Assembly (NCBI GenBank): GCA_037127255.1
Contig: JBANSL010000004.1
Span: forward strand, 21,583,967 to 21,647,966
Direction: 5' to 3'
DNA: 64,000 nucleotides
DNA from: Persicaria tinctoria
Lineage: Eukaryota; Streptophyta; Magnoliopsida; Caryophyllales; Polygonaceae
The position numbers and the translations under genes were made by a program. Below, one piece after another: positions 35,353 through 46,316 of the stretch. Within the stretch, counting starts at the first letter, position 1. Every line of letters begins with the position of its first letter. The notes beneath the pieces were generated by a model. That model saw nothing but the letters and a program-made list of their open reading frames with translations, had not been told where the DNA came from and did no database searches.

Positions 35353-35540
35353 CTTGGTCCACGTTTCTTTCTAGCTCTACCTTCCTCATCAGATGCATCA
35401 TCTTTGGAAGGAGACGAGGCATCAGAATCATCAATGTCCTCCTCAACAGGCTCAAAGTGCTCCTCAATCGGGGTAGCTTGGTTCTTCTTTCCAGGATGCG
35501 TAGCCAAGTATTCCTCCGATTGTTCATCAATTAAAAAGTC
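35353..35540 (-). pseudogene. Captured exon resembling the NUC153 region of a NOL10/ENP2-type nucleolar protein
   Basis: After an ATCCAG acceptor, the exon reads DFLIDEQSEEYLATHPGKKN, then an acidic run (EEHFEPVEEDIDDSDASS) and RARKKRGP before a GTGAGT donor at 35352. The DF.IDEQSEEY wording followed by an acidic Ser-rich tract is what I recall from the C-terminus of plant nucleolar protein 10 (ENP2 family, small-subunit processome). The match is from memory and short, so the family call is tentative. The exon lies inside the 34262-39988 CACTA element with no other confirmed exon of that gene. Confidence 0.4.
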
Positions 35541-38500
35541 CTGGATCCCATGAAAAGGAAAAATCACAAAAACACATTAATATACAGAAACAGTTCATTA
35601 AATATGCAAATCTTGAAAGCAACTACCAAATAGGAAATTAATGTGATAGGTTTGGCAAATCAATCCAACTGTACGATGGACAACTCAGAGCACTTACCTT
35701 GCGCTCGAACAGTTATGCGAGCCATTACATTGGTGACATAAAAACACTGGCCCATGGACTGATATGAATGGACTTAAAAAGAATCTAAAAGGCTTAATTT
35801 CAAGTTCTGTGCAATGTAATACAATCAGCCTTGGCCTATTAAGTCGGAAAGAACTTTTGTCATTTATTCTCAAATTAACTCTGCAATACAACAACTTATA
35901 GTTTACAACACAAAACCTGTGTGACAGACTAAATGCAATTCCCAAAACAAGCATGTCAAGAATTAGAGATATGACAAGTGAAAGCTTTTCATTTTCAAGA
36001 ATCTTTAACCCCCTAGAGGCATAAAACAACAAAATAAGTGCAAGCCCAAGAGGTGCCTGCATCATGGGGTTCTAGAGGCTCAGATGTAAGAAGCCTTTTT
36101 CTCCATGTATCTCTGATTTTGATGAGGCTATTACCCAAGGAACGTCAAGCTGAAAACAACTACTGATTTGCTATTTCATGGCAAAATAAGAACCGCAAAA
36201 CACAGTATCCCCGTATATTTAGTGCATCACAAACCTAAAATTTAAAACTCCCTTCGCCACTATTTCAGCTATGCGAAGGTCCCTACCACCACTCGACAGT
36301 TGACACAAGTATCAGATGGAATCAATCCAAATTGATTTTCATCTAGTAAACTCCCTAGTGTGTGTAAGTTATATGCCTAAGACTTAGTTTGCACTTCACT
36401 AAATTCCATAACCTCCCTTGATGAACAGTCATTTCCCTTGGGGGAGATTTAGTTGTATGTTGATTATCCCTCTTAACTCTAACGGAATGACTGCCAAGAG
36501 AAGCATTAACAACAGCAGAAAAACTTATATATATGCAGTAAACAATCACAGATGCATTGTGTCTTTTTTTCCTTAATTTTAGATTAAGCATATCTAGTGA
36601 TGAAAGAATGATGAGCCCAATCTCCACTCAAATGGACTTCATCACATAAAATAGGCATGGTAATCTAATTAAAGATTTTCATGCTCATCTAACAATAAAT
36701 GAAACATATCTAAAAGTAATCGAATAATTAACCTTGAAAGCCTTCAAAAAGCCATCTTCTTCTTCATCATCAACAGAAGTTTCCTCATCTCCAATGTGTT
36801 CACGGTCAAGTAATCTAGTAAAGGACAGAATAACCAATCATACCCTATCCCCCCAACCATTACACAACTTACAAGACCTCTGCTACATCTTTGAAAGAGT
36901 GAGTTCAATCAATATGGTCACACAGATGCAAATACAATAACAAAACGAACAGATAAGTTGTTGTTTGTCCTTTACTAGATTATTGTGCTTTAAGTCTGCT
37001 AGCAGACCAGGAAACGAACAGATAAGTTGCTGTTTGTCCTTTACTAGATTATTGTGCTTTCAGACTGCTAGCAAACAGAAGTCTCCTCATCTCCAATGTG
37101 TTCACGGTCAAGTAATCACTATGGGAGTAGTAAAAGGGAAGGGATTTCAAGATTTACCCAATAATATAGGGCTTCTCCTCTTCTTGGCTCAAACAAATAC
37201 GTCCAATGGCATCTTTGGAATTCTCATGAGGAAGAAGGTACCACCTGCACATGGAATACTGAGGGGATCAAACAAAGATTTCATGAAATCTTTGAAAAAA
37301 AAAACCACTTTCCAAAGAGACAAACAAACATAACAGAATTCCAAAGCGAAAATCCACAAGACAAAAGGTAAAAGCCTCTAAACCCTTACTTAAACTCAAG
37401 TCCATGATGTGTAAACAAAAACCCAACAAAACAGATTCTGGATGATTCTAATAATTTGCTACAAAATCAAGATATCAATACATGTTAGAAGCATAAATTA
37501 AACAAAAGCATCAGTGGCAGTGACAAGGTAGCACATAAAAAATGCAAAAACGACTCCAAATGAGAATCACATCATAAATTTAATATTTCTTTGTCGACTA
37601 TCATAAGAAGTTGAAGGTCAATCAAGTATGCTCCACAGATGCCAGACCTATCTCCATTAACATGCTCATTTTATTTATCTTCAATGCATCTAGGACTACA
37701 CTACGAAATACACAACAAAAATTGGGCTTGCTAATAACACGCTGTAAATTCGTCAATTTTCAATGAAAAAAGAAGGATGCAACAACTGTAAATTCCAGAT
37801 TAGTGGTATGCATACATGACACACAAAATCAGAGAGCCAATGCATGATAATGATGAAACTAATCTAATAACCGGGTACATTGCACATATCAAATACTAAA
37901 TAGCCCACTTGACATCAACTGTGAAACATGTGGCCTTGTAGACTTGGCATATGCTGCATTTCTGCACCCCAAACCTGTCCTGAAATCCCACCAAGGGATA
38001 AGCCTTTCGAGTCTGGAAATCCTCCGGGTGCACTAGCCTCATGTCTGTACAACATCCAAAGAAAGAGCAAAAAACAGTGATGCTAAACTGATGATGGAAA
38101 AATAAATTTTAGTAATTATTTGAATATGAATGTATCTTTAAAGCAATAATTTCAATATAGGCTATGCTACGCTGTTCACCGTAATGAGGAAATACCTAGA
38201 TGGATCATGCTTCTCATCTCTACAAGCTTTTGCTGTCCTAAAACCATAATCTTCTGGGTCTGCAGAAGTTACCTTACACACACAACAAGTACATTAGACA
38301 TTTAGCCTGGGATTGGTGGTTAAATTACATGGAACTCTCCATTGAATTTTGGATAAAATAACATGAATTCATGTTGTCCAAAACATTTAGATTGTGCTAC
38401 GATATTCACTAATGGGTCAAAATAAAAGGAAACGGGCGTAAAGAAAGACTACCTTTTATGTAGAACTTTTGTTAATATAAACCTTGATAAAAAAGAATAA

Positions 38501-39284
38501 CCTTTTCATTGTAGAAGATGCTACCTATTATCCAAACACAAAGTTTTAATAAATAAAAGACCATACAACATAACTTAGGAAATAAAAGCAACTAACATAA
38601 ACTTTTCTAGCTAATGCATTTAGAAAAGTTTATTTCTAGACAACCTTTTTCCCTATTAAAATACACTAACATAACCTTTTCTAATGCATTTAGAATGTTG
38701 CCCTGAAAAATGAGACCCTTAAATTGAAGAAAGTCATTGATTAAGTTCATTCTATTTTCCTCCATTGTTAAAAGGCCAACAAGTTAGTTCACATAATTAT
38801 TTGTTTCCTATTATATTGCTCACACAGATATCATTCAAATCAATCCAATTGGTTAATATCATAATGTTACTGGCTTCCAAGTTCAAATGGAGTTTCAAAG
38901 CAAAGCACATGCTTGACTAGAAACATCGAGAATTCCCCAAGCAATTAAAACCCACACATTACACATTCATCGCAACACTCATCAAAATTTCAAAGTGAGC
39001 AGTTCTAAATCACACAACTCACTGATTTAAAAAAAAAATCACACAACTCACTAACAAGTGAAACTCAAAAACTAACCTCTCTTGATAAACAGGTTTTTCT
39101 TGGCTATCTCAGTATATATACAACCTTCATTTCGGCTCAAAAACCATATCCTATCAGATCAATCAAAATCGAAAAAATTAGCAACCAAAATCATAAATTG
39201 GAAACCATTTAATAAATCTAACCCTAGCTAATCCCTGGTAGAACGGAAAGGGCGAAAAGGAAGAAGGGAAAACCTGGCAAGCAT

Positions 39285-39630
39285 CTTTGGCGGCGACGGG
39301 GAGGGAGGGAGACGGCGGCGAGGACGAGATGAAGAGTCGGCGAGCGAGGAGGAGGAGATCTCAGATCTGGAGGGAGGGAGATAGCGGCGAGGAGGAGGTG
39401 AAGAGATGGTGTGAATGGTCGGTGAACAGAAGGAGATCTCAGATATGGGGGAAGGGAGACGGAGGCGAGAAGGAGAAGAAGAGATGGTATGAGTGGTCGG
39501 CGAGAAGGAGATCTCAGATGTAGAGGGAGGGAGACGACAACAAGGAGGAAGAGATACTGTGTGTGGCCGGCGAGGAGGAGATCTCGGATCTAGAGGGAGG
39601 GAGACGGCGGCGAGGAGCACTCAACCAGGA
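39285..39630 (+). repeat. Degenerate GC-rich minisatellite near the CACTA right end
   Basis: About five units of roughly 60-65 bp, each containing GAGATCTC(A/G)GAT followed by GGAGGGAGA and GGCGA. Open frames across it on both strands (Ser/Pro/Arg-rich) are by-products of the repeat. Confidence 0.6.
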
Positions 39631-39991
39631 GGACGAAGATGGAGTTGGGGATTTGGGGGATGGAGTCTGGAGAGAGTACGGCGAGGCTAGAGAAGAGGGA
39701 GTGTGGGGAGAGAGAAAGCTCCAATTTTTTTTAAAGTGTACCTCCAAAAATTTGGAAGCCCGGGATACAAATTTTTTTCTAAGTGTTTTAATCCCGCTTT
39801 TTTCCTTGAAAGCGCGTGTTTGCTTTTTTTTTAATTAACAATTTTACATCTGTTTATATATTTGACCATTGTGTAAACAGTTTTACCCATCATAAAAAAA
39901 ATTATTGATGTGATAAATTAATTTAACATCTGTTGATTTTTGGACAGACTTAAATCATGTGATGTCTAATTGCAGTATTCTAGTAGTGGTT

Positions 39992-42281
39992 CTAGAAGAG
40001 GGGAGACCATGTGTTGAGAAAGGAAGTTATTTGGTTGTGATAGAAAGATGATAATATGACCGGTAGAGTCCAGGAGTCTGTTACATCACATTGAATCAAA
40101 TTAGGTAGTACTGAGCACTATAGATTAAGGGGTTTCAACAGTTATAATGTATCCAGTAGTATTTTGTGTAAGGTGGTACCATAAATTGTGTGTGTGAGGA
40201 TAATATATTGAATCTAACCATGAATTAATTATATGCTACTTTGTCTTCCATCAGGAATCCCAAGATTAGTGAAGGGGGTGACTTTTTTTCCAGAGTAGTA
40301 CACCAAAGATTTGGATGAAGATCCTACATACCGTCCGGATTAGATGTTGTCGTAATGGGTACTGATTTACTTATGGAATTAACACACCAATTTGCATTCT
40401 AATATGCGGATAAACACAAACTTCCAAAATCCTCAAATCTCTTCCCTAAACCTAAAATTTGAACTAAAATTAAATTTTTTTTTTAAAAAAAACATACTTG
40501 AAGAGCAGCCAGGTTCTTTGAACCACACACACCGCCGATGGGTTCTTTGCACCACCCACACCACCGTCGAGCTCAACGGCTACTGGATTGCTCTCCGCCG
40601 TCAACTGGAATGGGAAGAGGCAGGCTCCAACATCATTGATTCCATTGTCGACTTTAGGGCATCAGGCAGATCGACATGAAAGGGGATCTAGAATTAGTGA
40701 TCGAAAGGGGGGGGGGGGGGGAGCGAGAGAGAATCGATAAAGAGATGGAGAAATATTGGAGGTGCCGCGATACCTGGACTTGGCTTGGCTCCACCAGAGC
40801 CGTCGTCGGGAGCAAGATGTGAGGAGATGCCACGAGAGATTTAGATTTGGTTTTGCGAGAGGTAGAAAGCCTGGGTGAGAGAGAGAGAAGAGAGGTATAG
40901 GGTTTTCCAGAGAGCAGAGCATAGTAGTGCTTGTGGGGAAGAGAACGTGGTTATTGAAAGCGGTTTCTTAATTTTGTAAAGGTAGGACACGTGGCTCAAT
41001 TTTTTACAAAAGCATTGCTTCTGAAATTATAAGTATAAGGGGTGGATATTCCAAGATTGATCTTTCAAGTGAAGGGTATAGATTAGGGGTGGGTGTGGTA
41101 CGGGATGAGAGTTGTCCCGCATTTCGTCCCGTGTAATTTTTGCGGGATGGGAAGGGACCGGGATATGATTCACTACCTTTTTTTCAATCTCGATGCCTGC
41201 ACGAGATGAGTCATATTCCTCAAATAAAAAGCATTATAAAAAAATTAATTTTTTATATATATTTTGTGGTTTTCAGAGCTTCTTGTTTTAATAATATATA
41301 GTTTTAAATAAAATAAAACTAAGATTATATATTAATTAGCGTTTTGAAATTGAATTTTCAACAACTGCACCCTCCAAGCATTTCAGAGCTTTTCTTTTTA
41401 TACACACAAATCTATTTGGTCTATCAACTACCTAATCAACTACCTATTCAGCTAATGTTACCAAACACCTTACTAGTTTATCAATAGTTTAATTTAACAT
41501 ATATACTTTACACAATTAACCTTTCATCTTTAGTTATCCATTCAGCTTCAGCTATCCATCCAGCTTCGGTTACCAAACACACCCTCTAATGGCTTTTATT
41601 TAATTTATACGAACAATGTGTTTATATATAATATTAATCTTAAATATTTTTTATATAAAAAAAATTCAGAGCATATCTTTTGTAGAAAAAAAAAGAAAAA
41701 AAATCTCCCATGTTTTGCTAAGTTTAAGTTTTGCTTAGTTTGCCCTGGCCCTGAGTATGTGTGCTTGCCTTTTTTGTATTGCATTTTTTTGTATTTTCAA
41801 CGGTTCATCGTCTGCGACTAGTCGGCAACTCGAGAAGACATGTCTGTCTCAGCCTTGAATTCTTAACTTATTTAAAAGAAAAAAAACTTCAAAACTAATG
41901 GCGGATGGCCGGGTGATCCATCTGGGTGATCCATTTGGTGTGATGAATTAATGCAGTGGGTGAGACGAAGATGAAATCAGGAGAAATGGAAGGCTACGAT
42001 CCGATCTTCCTGAGCCCACACAAGTTCGTGGATGGGCGGGAGCCCCGTGAACCGTGATATGGGTGGTGATGAACAAGTCTCTGTATCAACTAAGCTCTAC
42101 TTGCCCTTCAACAGTTCAACTTGTGGGGGTGGCACCATTCGTTATGTCAATGGCTTCAGTGAGGTGGTACGCAACGCAAGTTGCCCATGCAATTAACTAC
42201 GGATACATTACTTCAGTATTCCGTAATACATATTCGTTGAACATATATAAACACGCCAAAGCGATTTTATCTTAGAAAAAT
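39992..42281. other. Intergenic stretch with transposon fragments, no intact gene
   Basis: A GC-rich block at 40500-40930 resembles the 5' UTR-like cores of non-autonomous elements and has a G-run at about 40708-40720. TTAGGGGTGGGTGTGG near 41085 looks like an isolated hAT-type left end. The wording TTACCAAACACACCCTCTAA near 41570-41590 looks like the right end of a MITE. No host coding exon could be supported. Confidence 0.4.
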
Positions 42282-43329
42282 GGGTAAATTACACATAACT
42301 AACTGTAAATTATGATATTTTTCACATAACCACCCATAAAAACATAAATTATAGTAAACCACCCATAAATTAGTTATATTTTCATAAAACCACCTACCCA
42401 TTAAACCTCTATTTATTTTGTTTAAAAATATTAAAATACCCTTAATTCAAGCTTATTTGTATTTAATACAATGATTTTTTTCCATAAGACTTCACATTTG
42501 TTAAATAATTCGGTTTTACTTTTACCCTTTAAAAAAAAGGATAAATTATGATAAAATTATTCATGTTCGGCTAATTTGTCATATGATATGTGTAAGCTTA
42601 GCTTGTTTTTAAAATGATATATGGTTTGTAATTTAAGATATGAGCTAATTACCCTTCTTTTAAATCAATAATCTTGTTTTATTTTAGATCTTATCCCAAT
42701 TTTATTCAACATCTGAAAGAGAGCAGACTGTCAGGAGCTATTGCAAATCTCGACTCATTACATTTCAAATCCAATTTAGATATATATTGGTTGGAGTATT
42801 TAGGGTGGGTTTGAATCCCATTCCGTTTTAATTATAATTCAATTATTTATACCTCGATTTATGTGAGCAGTTGGTTGTATAACTAAAAATCTCATAAATA
42901 CTGAGGTAAAATAGTAATTTAACCAAATAATCACATACATCGGGATAAACCTATCACATTATATATAATTAATAAATTATGGAATCCAAACACACCTTTA
43001 ATTTACCTTAAATTTTTATTTTTACCAAAGACGACCTTGTCTATTTTGCATTATTAATATAATGCAACTGGAATCCAAACACTTATATACATGCAACATC
43101 TTTCCTTTACAAAATACAAACAAATAGCTTGAATTAGCGGTATTTTCGTCATTTTATGCAAAACAAATAGAGGTTTAATGTGTGGGTGGTCTTATAAAAA
43201 CAAGTCAAATATATAGGGTGGTTTACTGCAATTTGAGCTTTTATGGATGATTATGTAAAATGTACCCTAATTTACGGGTGGTTATGTAAAAAGTACCCTA
43301 ATTTATGGGTGATTATATGTAATTTACCC
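42282..43329. mobile_element. Mutator-like (MULE) non-autonomous element
   Basis: Long inverted ends of about 100 bp begin GGGTAAATTACACATAA and, on the other side, GGGTAAATTACATATAATC. They are flanked by a near-perfect 9 bp duplication (TAGAAAAAT / TGGAAAAAT). The arms repeat ACCACCCATAAA-type words. No coding sequence. A smaller MITE is nested inside. Confidence 0.7.
42797..43006. mobile_element. Nested MITE inside the MULE
   Basis: Inverted ends TTAGGGTGGGTTTGAATCCCA and, complemented from the right, TTAAAGGTGTGTTTGGATTCC. About 210 bp, non-coding; superfamily not certain. Confidence 0.5.
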
Positions 43330-43975
43330 TGGAAAAATAAATTCTATCTATATTATATTCATATCTAAAAGATTCTATACTAAACCTAATTTAAAAACCC
43401 AAAATCACCCCAACATGTTGTTCGCAGTAGGTTCGCATCGACACCCTAATTAGGCATTGAATTGCCCCCTTTTTTTTGTGGTGTGGATTAATGGATTAGG
43501 GCAAGTGTGGATGTGGATTCTCCAACTAGTATGAAGAAACACCTTTATAATAATCAAACAAACAAGGTTTCATCAAGTCCCAATACAAAAAACACCCACC
43601 TTTCACACCACCCATAATTTATAAATGGGTAAATTGCAGCAAACTGCCCGTTAAATAGGATACTTTACACTAAACCACCCACTAATTGAAAAATTGCAGA
43701 AAACCACCATTTATATACCTTTTCTTAGCAAAAGACCACCCCAACCATTACTTCAGTTAGATTAAGAAAAATATGAATAAAATTACCAAAATACCCATCT
43801 CCTGCTCTCTCTCCCCACTCTCCAGTGAGAGATTTTCAACTCCAATTTTTTTGAGAACCCTTCAACTTCAATTGATCTCTCTAATTCAACAACCTTCCCT
43901 CAATTGTTGATTCAATGCTTCAATTCCCCTAATTTCCTCATGAGATCTGAATTCAATTTGATCAATTGATCAATC

Positions 43976-44110
43976 ATGGGTGTCAAGGGCTTCGTTGAAG
44001 AAGGAATCGCATCCATCATCGTCGGTTGCTCCACACACCTGCTCAACCTCGTCAAGATCCGGATGCAACTCCATGGCGATGGCCCATCCGCCCCCGCCGT
44101 AGAGATCCAC
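43976..44110 (+). pseudogene. Fragment of a mitochondrial dicarboxylate carrier/uncoupling protein (DIC/UCP5-like)
   Basis: The segment starts with ATG and reads MGVKGFVEEGIASIIVGCST, then HLLNLVKIRMQLHGDGPSAP. This is the N-terminus and first transmembrane helix of plant dicarboxylate carriers. The mitochondrial-carrier signature PxD/ExxK is damaged: the expected HPLDLIKVRMQLQGE reads HLLNLVKIRMQLHGD, losing the Pro and the acidic residue. Only the first about 45 codons match; what follows up to the copia insertion is unrelated. A 5' UTR-like CT-rich leader (43800-43975) precedes it, as if the start of the gene was captured with its leader. It cannot transport substrate. Confidence 0.7.
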
Positions 44111-44216
44111 GACGAGGGCCCACACCCGTCATCTCTCTCTTTGGTGAATGATCTTCATAATCCCTCAAACCAAAAGAAAATCAGCTCCTTTGATGTCGGT
44201 CATCCTCGATTCGATC

Positions 44217-44456
44217 TATGGGAATATATGTAACTTAGGCAATGTAAATTCTTAATTATGGAAAGGGCATTTTAGTCATTTCATATTTTGATCATTTGAT
44301 ACAGCAAGTTGTATAAGGGATGGTTTTGGTGCCAAATTCTTGTACGATTGTCAATTGTAACAAACCGAGATCTTGAGCTATTTAGAAGCTCTCCTCAATG
44401 GAGGTTTCTTCACTTGATTGATCCCAATTAATTTCTACTGTTTACATTTGTTCAAA
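44217..44456 (+). repeat. 5' LTR of copia element
   Basis: 240 bp, beginning TATGGGAATATATG and ending TTTGTTCAAA next to the primer-binding site. It has about 16 more bases than the 3' LTR, mostly one TTTAGAAG-containing indel. Confidence 0.85.
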
Positions 44457-44468
44457 TGGTATCAGAGC
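44457..44468 (+). other. Primer-binding site (initiator tRNA-Met)
   Basis: TGGTATCAGAGC immediately after the 5' LTR, the standard plant copia primer site. Confidence 0.9.
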
Positions 44469-44765
44469 CCCGTCGATCTGGTTATTGAGTGATTTTCTGT
44501 GTTGATTGTGCTCCGGTTTCTTTTGTTGTGAAGTGTTAATTGCCATATCTAGGTTTTTTCCTTCGTGTTTCTCTCATGGCTAGCAGAGGTTCTCCGAATC
44601 CAATTAGTCAAAGCTTTGCTGATGTTTTTAATGGTGGAGGAGGATGCCGTGGCACCTTCATAGCAGTGATGATGTCTGGCCCTGGCGTTGGCAGAGGTGG
44701 TCATGCATGGTGGATTCACTGGAATCCGATTTGGGGATTTGAATCAAGGTACGAATACTATGCAT

Positions 44766-45725
44766 TATAATCCCTTATTTCTGTCAAATTCCGACCATCC
44801 GGGAATGCAATTAGTCAATACTGTGTTTAATGGTTCGAATTTTGCAATTTGGAGTACAAAAGTTCGCATGCCGCTTGGAGCCAAAGCGAAGCTAGGTTTT
44901 ATTACTTGCAGTTGTGTAAAGCCTACAACGGACATTGAGGATTTTATTAAGTGGGAGAGAGCAGATTACATGGTCATGTGCTGGTTAATAAATTCTATGT
45001 CTAGTGAGATTGCCGAGACTTTTATGTATGTTGAATCTGCTGCTGAGTTGTGGAATGAAATCAGAGAGAGATACTATGAGTTAAATGATCCACTGATCTA
45101 CCGGCTTCGTCGTGATCTATGCAATGTTAGGCAAGAGAATCTATCGGTTGGTGCATATTATGGTAAGCTGAAGAAATTCTGGGATGAGCTACAACTTTTA
45201 AATGCTGTGCCAAGTTATAACTGTGGTGGAATTGGCAACTGTGCTTGTGGTTTGCTTACAAGGATTGTTCAGAGGGAAGAAAAATCGAAGGTCATGCAAT
45301 TCTTAATGGGACATAATGATGTCTATGAACCATTGCATGGCAATGTTCTATCAAAAGATCCTATGCCAAATCTTTTGAAGGTGTTTCAAATGGCAGTTCA
45401 GTTGGAAAGATCTAAAGAAGTTACATGATCAGCGATTCCTTGTGATCTCACTGCCTTAGTTGTAAGTAAGTTTCAGCAAGCTGAAGCTAACGCAGTTAAC
45501 AAGTTTGGTTATGGAAAACAAGGGGAACATATGAGAATTGAGAAAGCTAAAAGAGACTACAAGAAGGCTAAGTTTGATCGCAAATGTGACTATTGTAATG
45601 AAAAGGGTCATACCAAAGATTATTGCTTCAAACAAGTTGGCTACCCTGAATGGCTCAAGGGACCAAATGAGGATGATAAAGGTAAAGCTCAAGGAAAATT
45701 TTTTGCTCAGTTTGAAGCTCCTTAG
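44766..45725 (+). pseudogene. copia gag with zinc knuckle
   Basis: An open frame up to 45428 contains the retrotransposon gag wording (FNGSNFAIWSTKVRMPL near its start, ERYYELNDPLIYRLRRDL in the middle). After the TGA at 45426-45428 the gag continues in another stretch with a CCHC zinc knuckle CDYCNEKGHTKDYC at 45588-45629. The knuckle binds RNA during packaging. The stop separates the capsid part from the knuckle. Confidence 0.8.
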
Positions 45726-46316
45726 GCTAGCAGCCCTTTCTGGCTTGTATTTCAAGAGGTGAAGCTCCTTAGTCAATGCAATCTACAATGAAGTGGTTAA
45801 GATGATGAGAGGAAAAGGCATTGTGGATCACTCTAAAAGCTATATGAACTAAGACATGGTTCACTTTGCAGGTACTTTAAGTGTGTCTTTTCTTGTTGAA
45901 CAAAATAAAGGTGATAAACATGCATGGATTGTTGATTCAGGTGCAACATATCACATTGCTTTTGATAAATGAGTTTTTTTTTCTGAGCTTGTTTCTTTGC
46001 CTACAACTATTTCACTGGGATTACGTGATGGGTCTCATATTTCAGTGGAATGTTGTGGCACTGTTGTGTTACATGGCAAATTTGTATTAAGAAATGTGCT
46101 ATTTGAGCCTCAGTTTTGTCATAATCTGTTATCCGTGTCTGAAGTCCTTAAAGATCAGAAGCTAGATTTTCAGTTTAATGAGGTGTCTTGTTGGCTATAG
46201 GACCCTATAACTAGAAGTGAACTGATCAAAGGATGAGAAGATGGTGATCTATATAGAATTACACCTCAGAATGTGAGAGATAAGCTTGGAAGTTTAGTTG
46301 TTAAGTTGTTGGTAAA

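Larger units (their letters stand above)
34262..39988. mobile_element. Complete non-autonomous CACTA element carrying exon-like segments
   Basis: It starts CACTACTAGAAAATTTC and ends ATTCTAGTAGTG, with a perfect 3 bp target duplication GTT (34259-34261, 39989-39991). Subterminal regions repeat the word ACAGATGTC / GACATCTGT. It spans 5.73 kb without any recognisable CACTA transposase. On the minus strand it contains several short open segments bounded by splice-like sites (near 38270-38190, 38043-37970, 37250-37155, 36830-36730, 35540-35353). A 62 bp imperfect tandem duplication lies at about 36955-37080, and a second copy of part of the 36.8 kb exon lies at about 37075-37118. Confidence 0.85.

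Noticed and set aside
39228..39620. Ser/Pro/Arg-rich open frames on both strands
   Set aside because: They follow a 60-65 bp minisatellite, so openness comes from the repeat.
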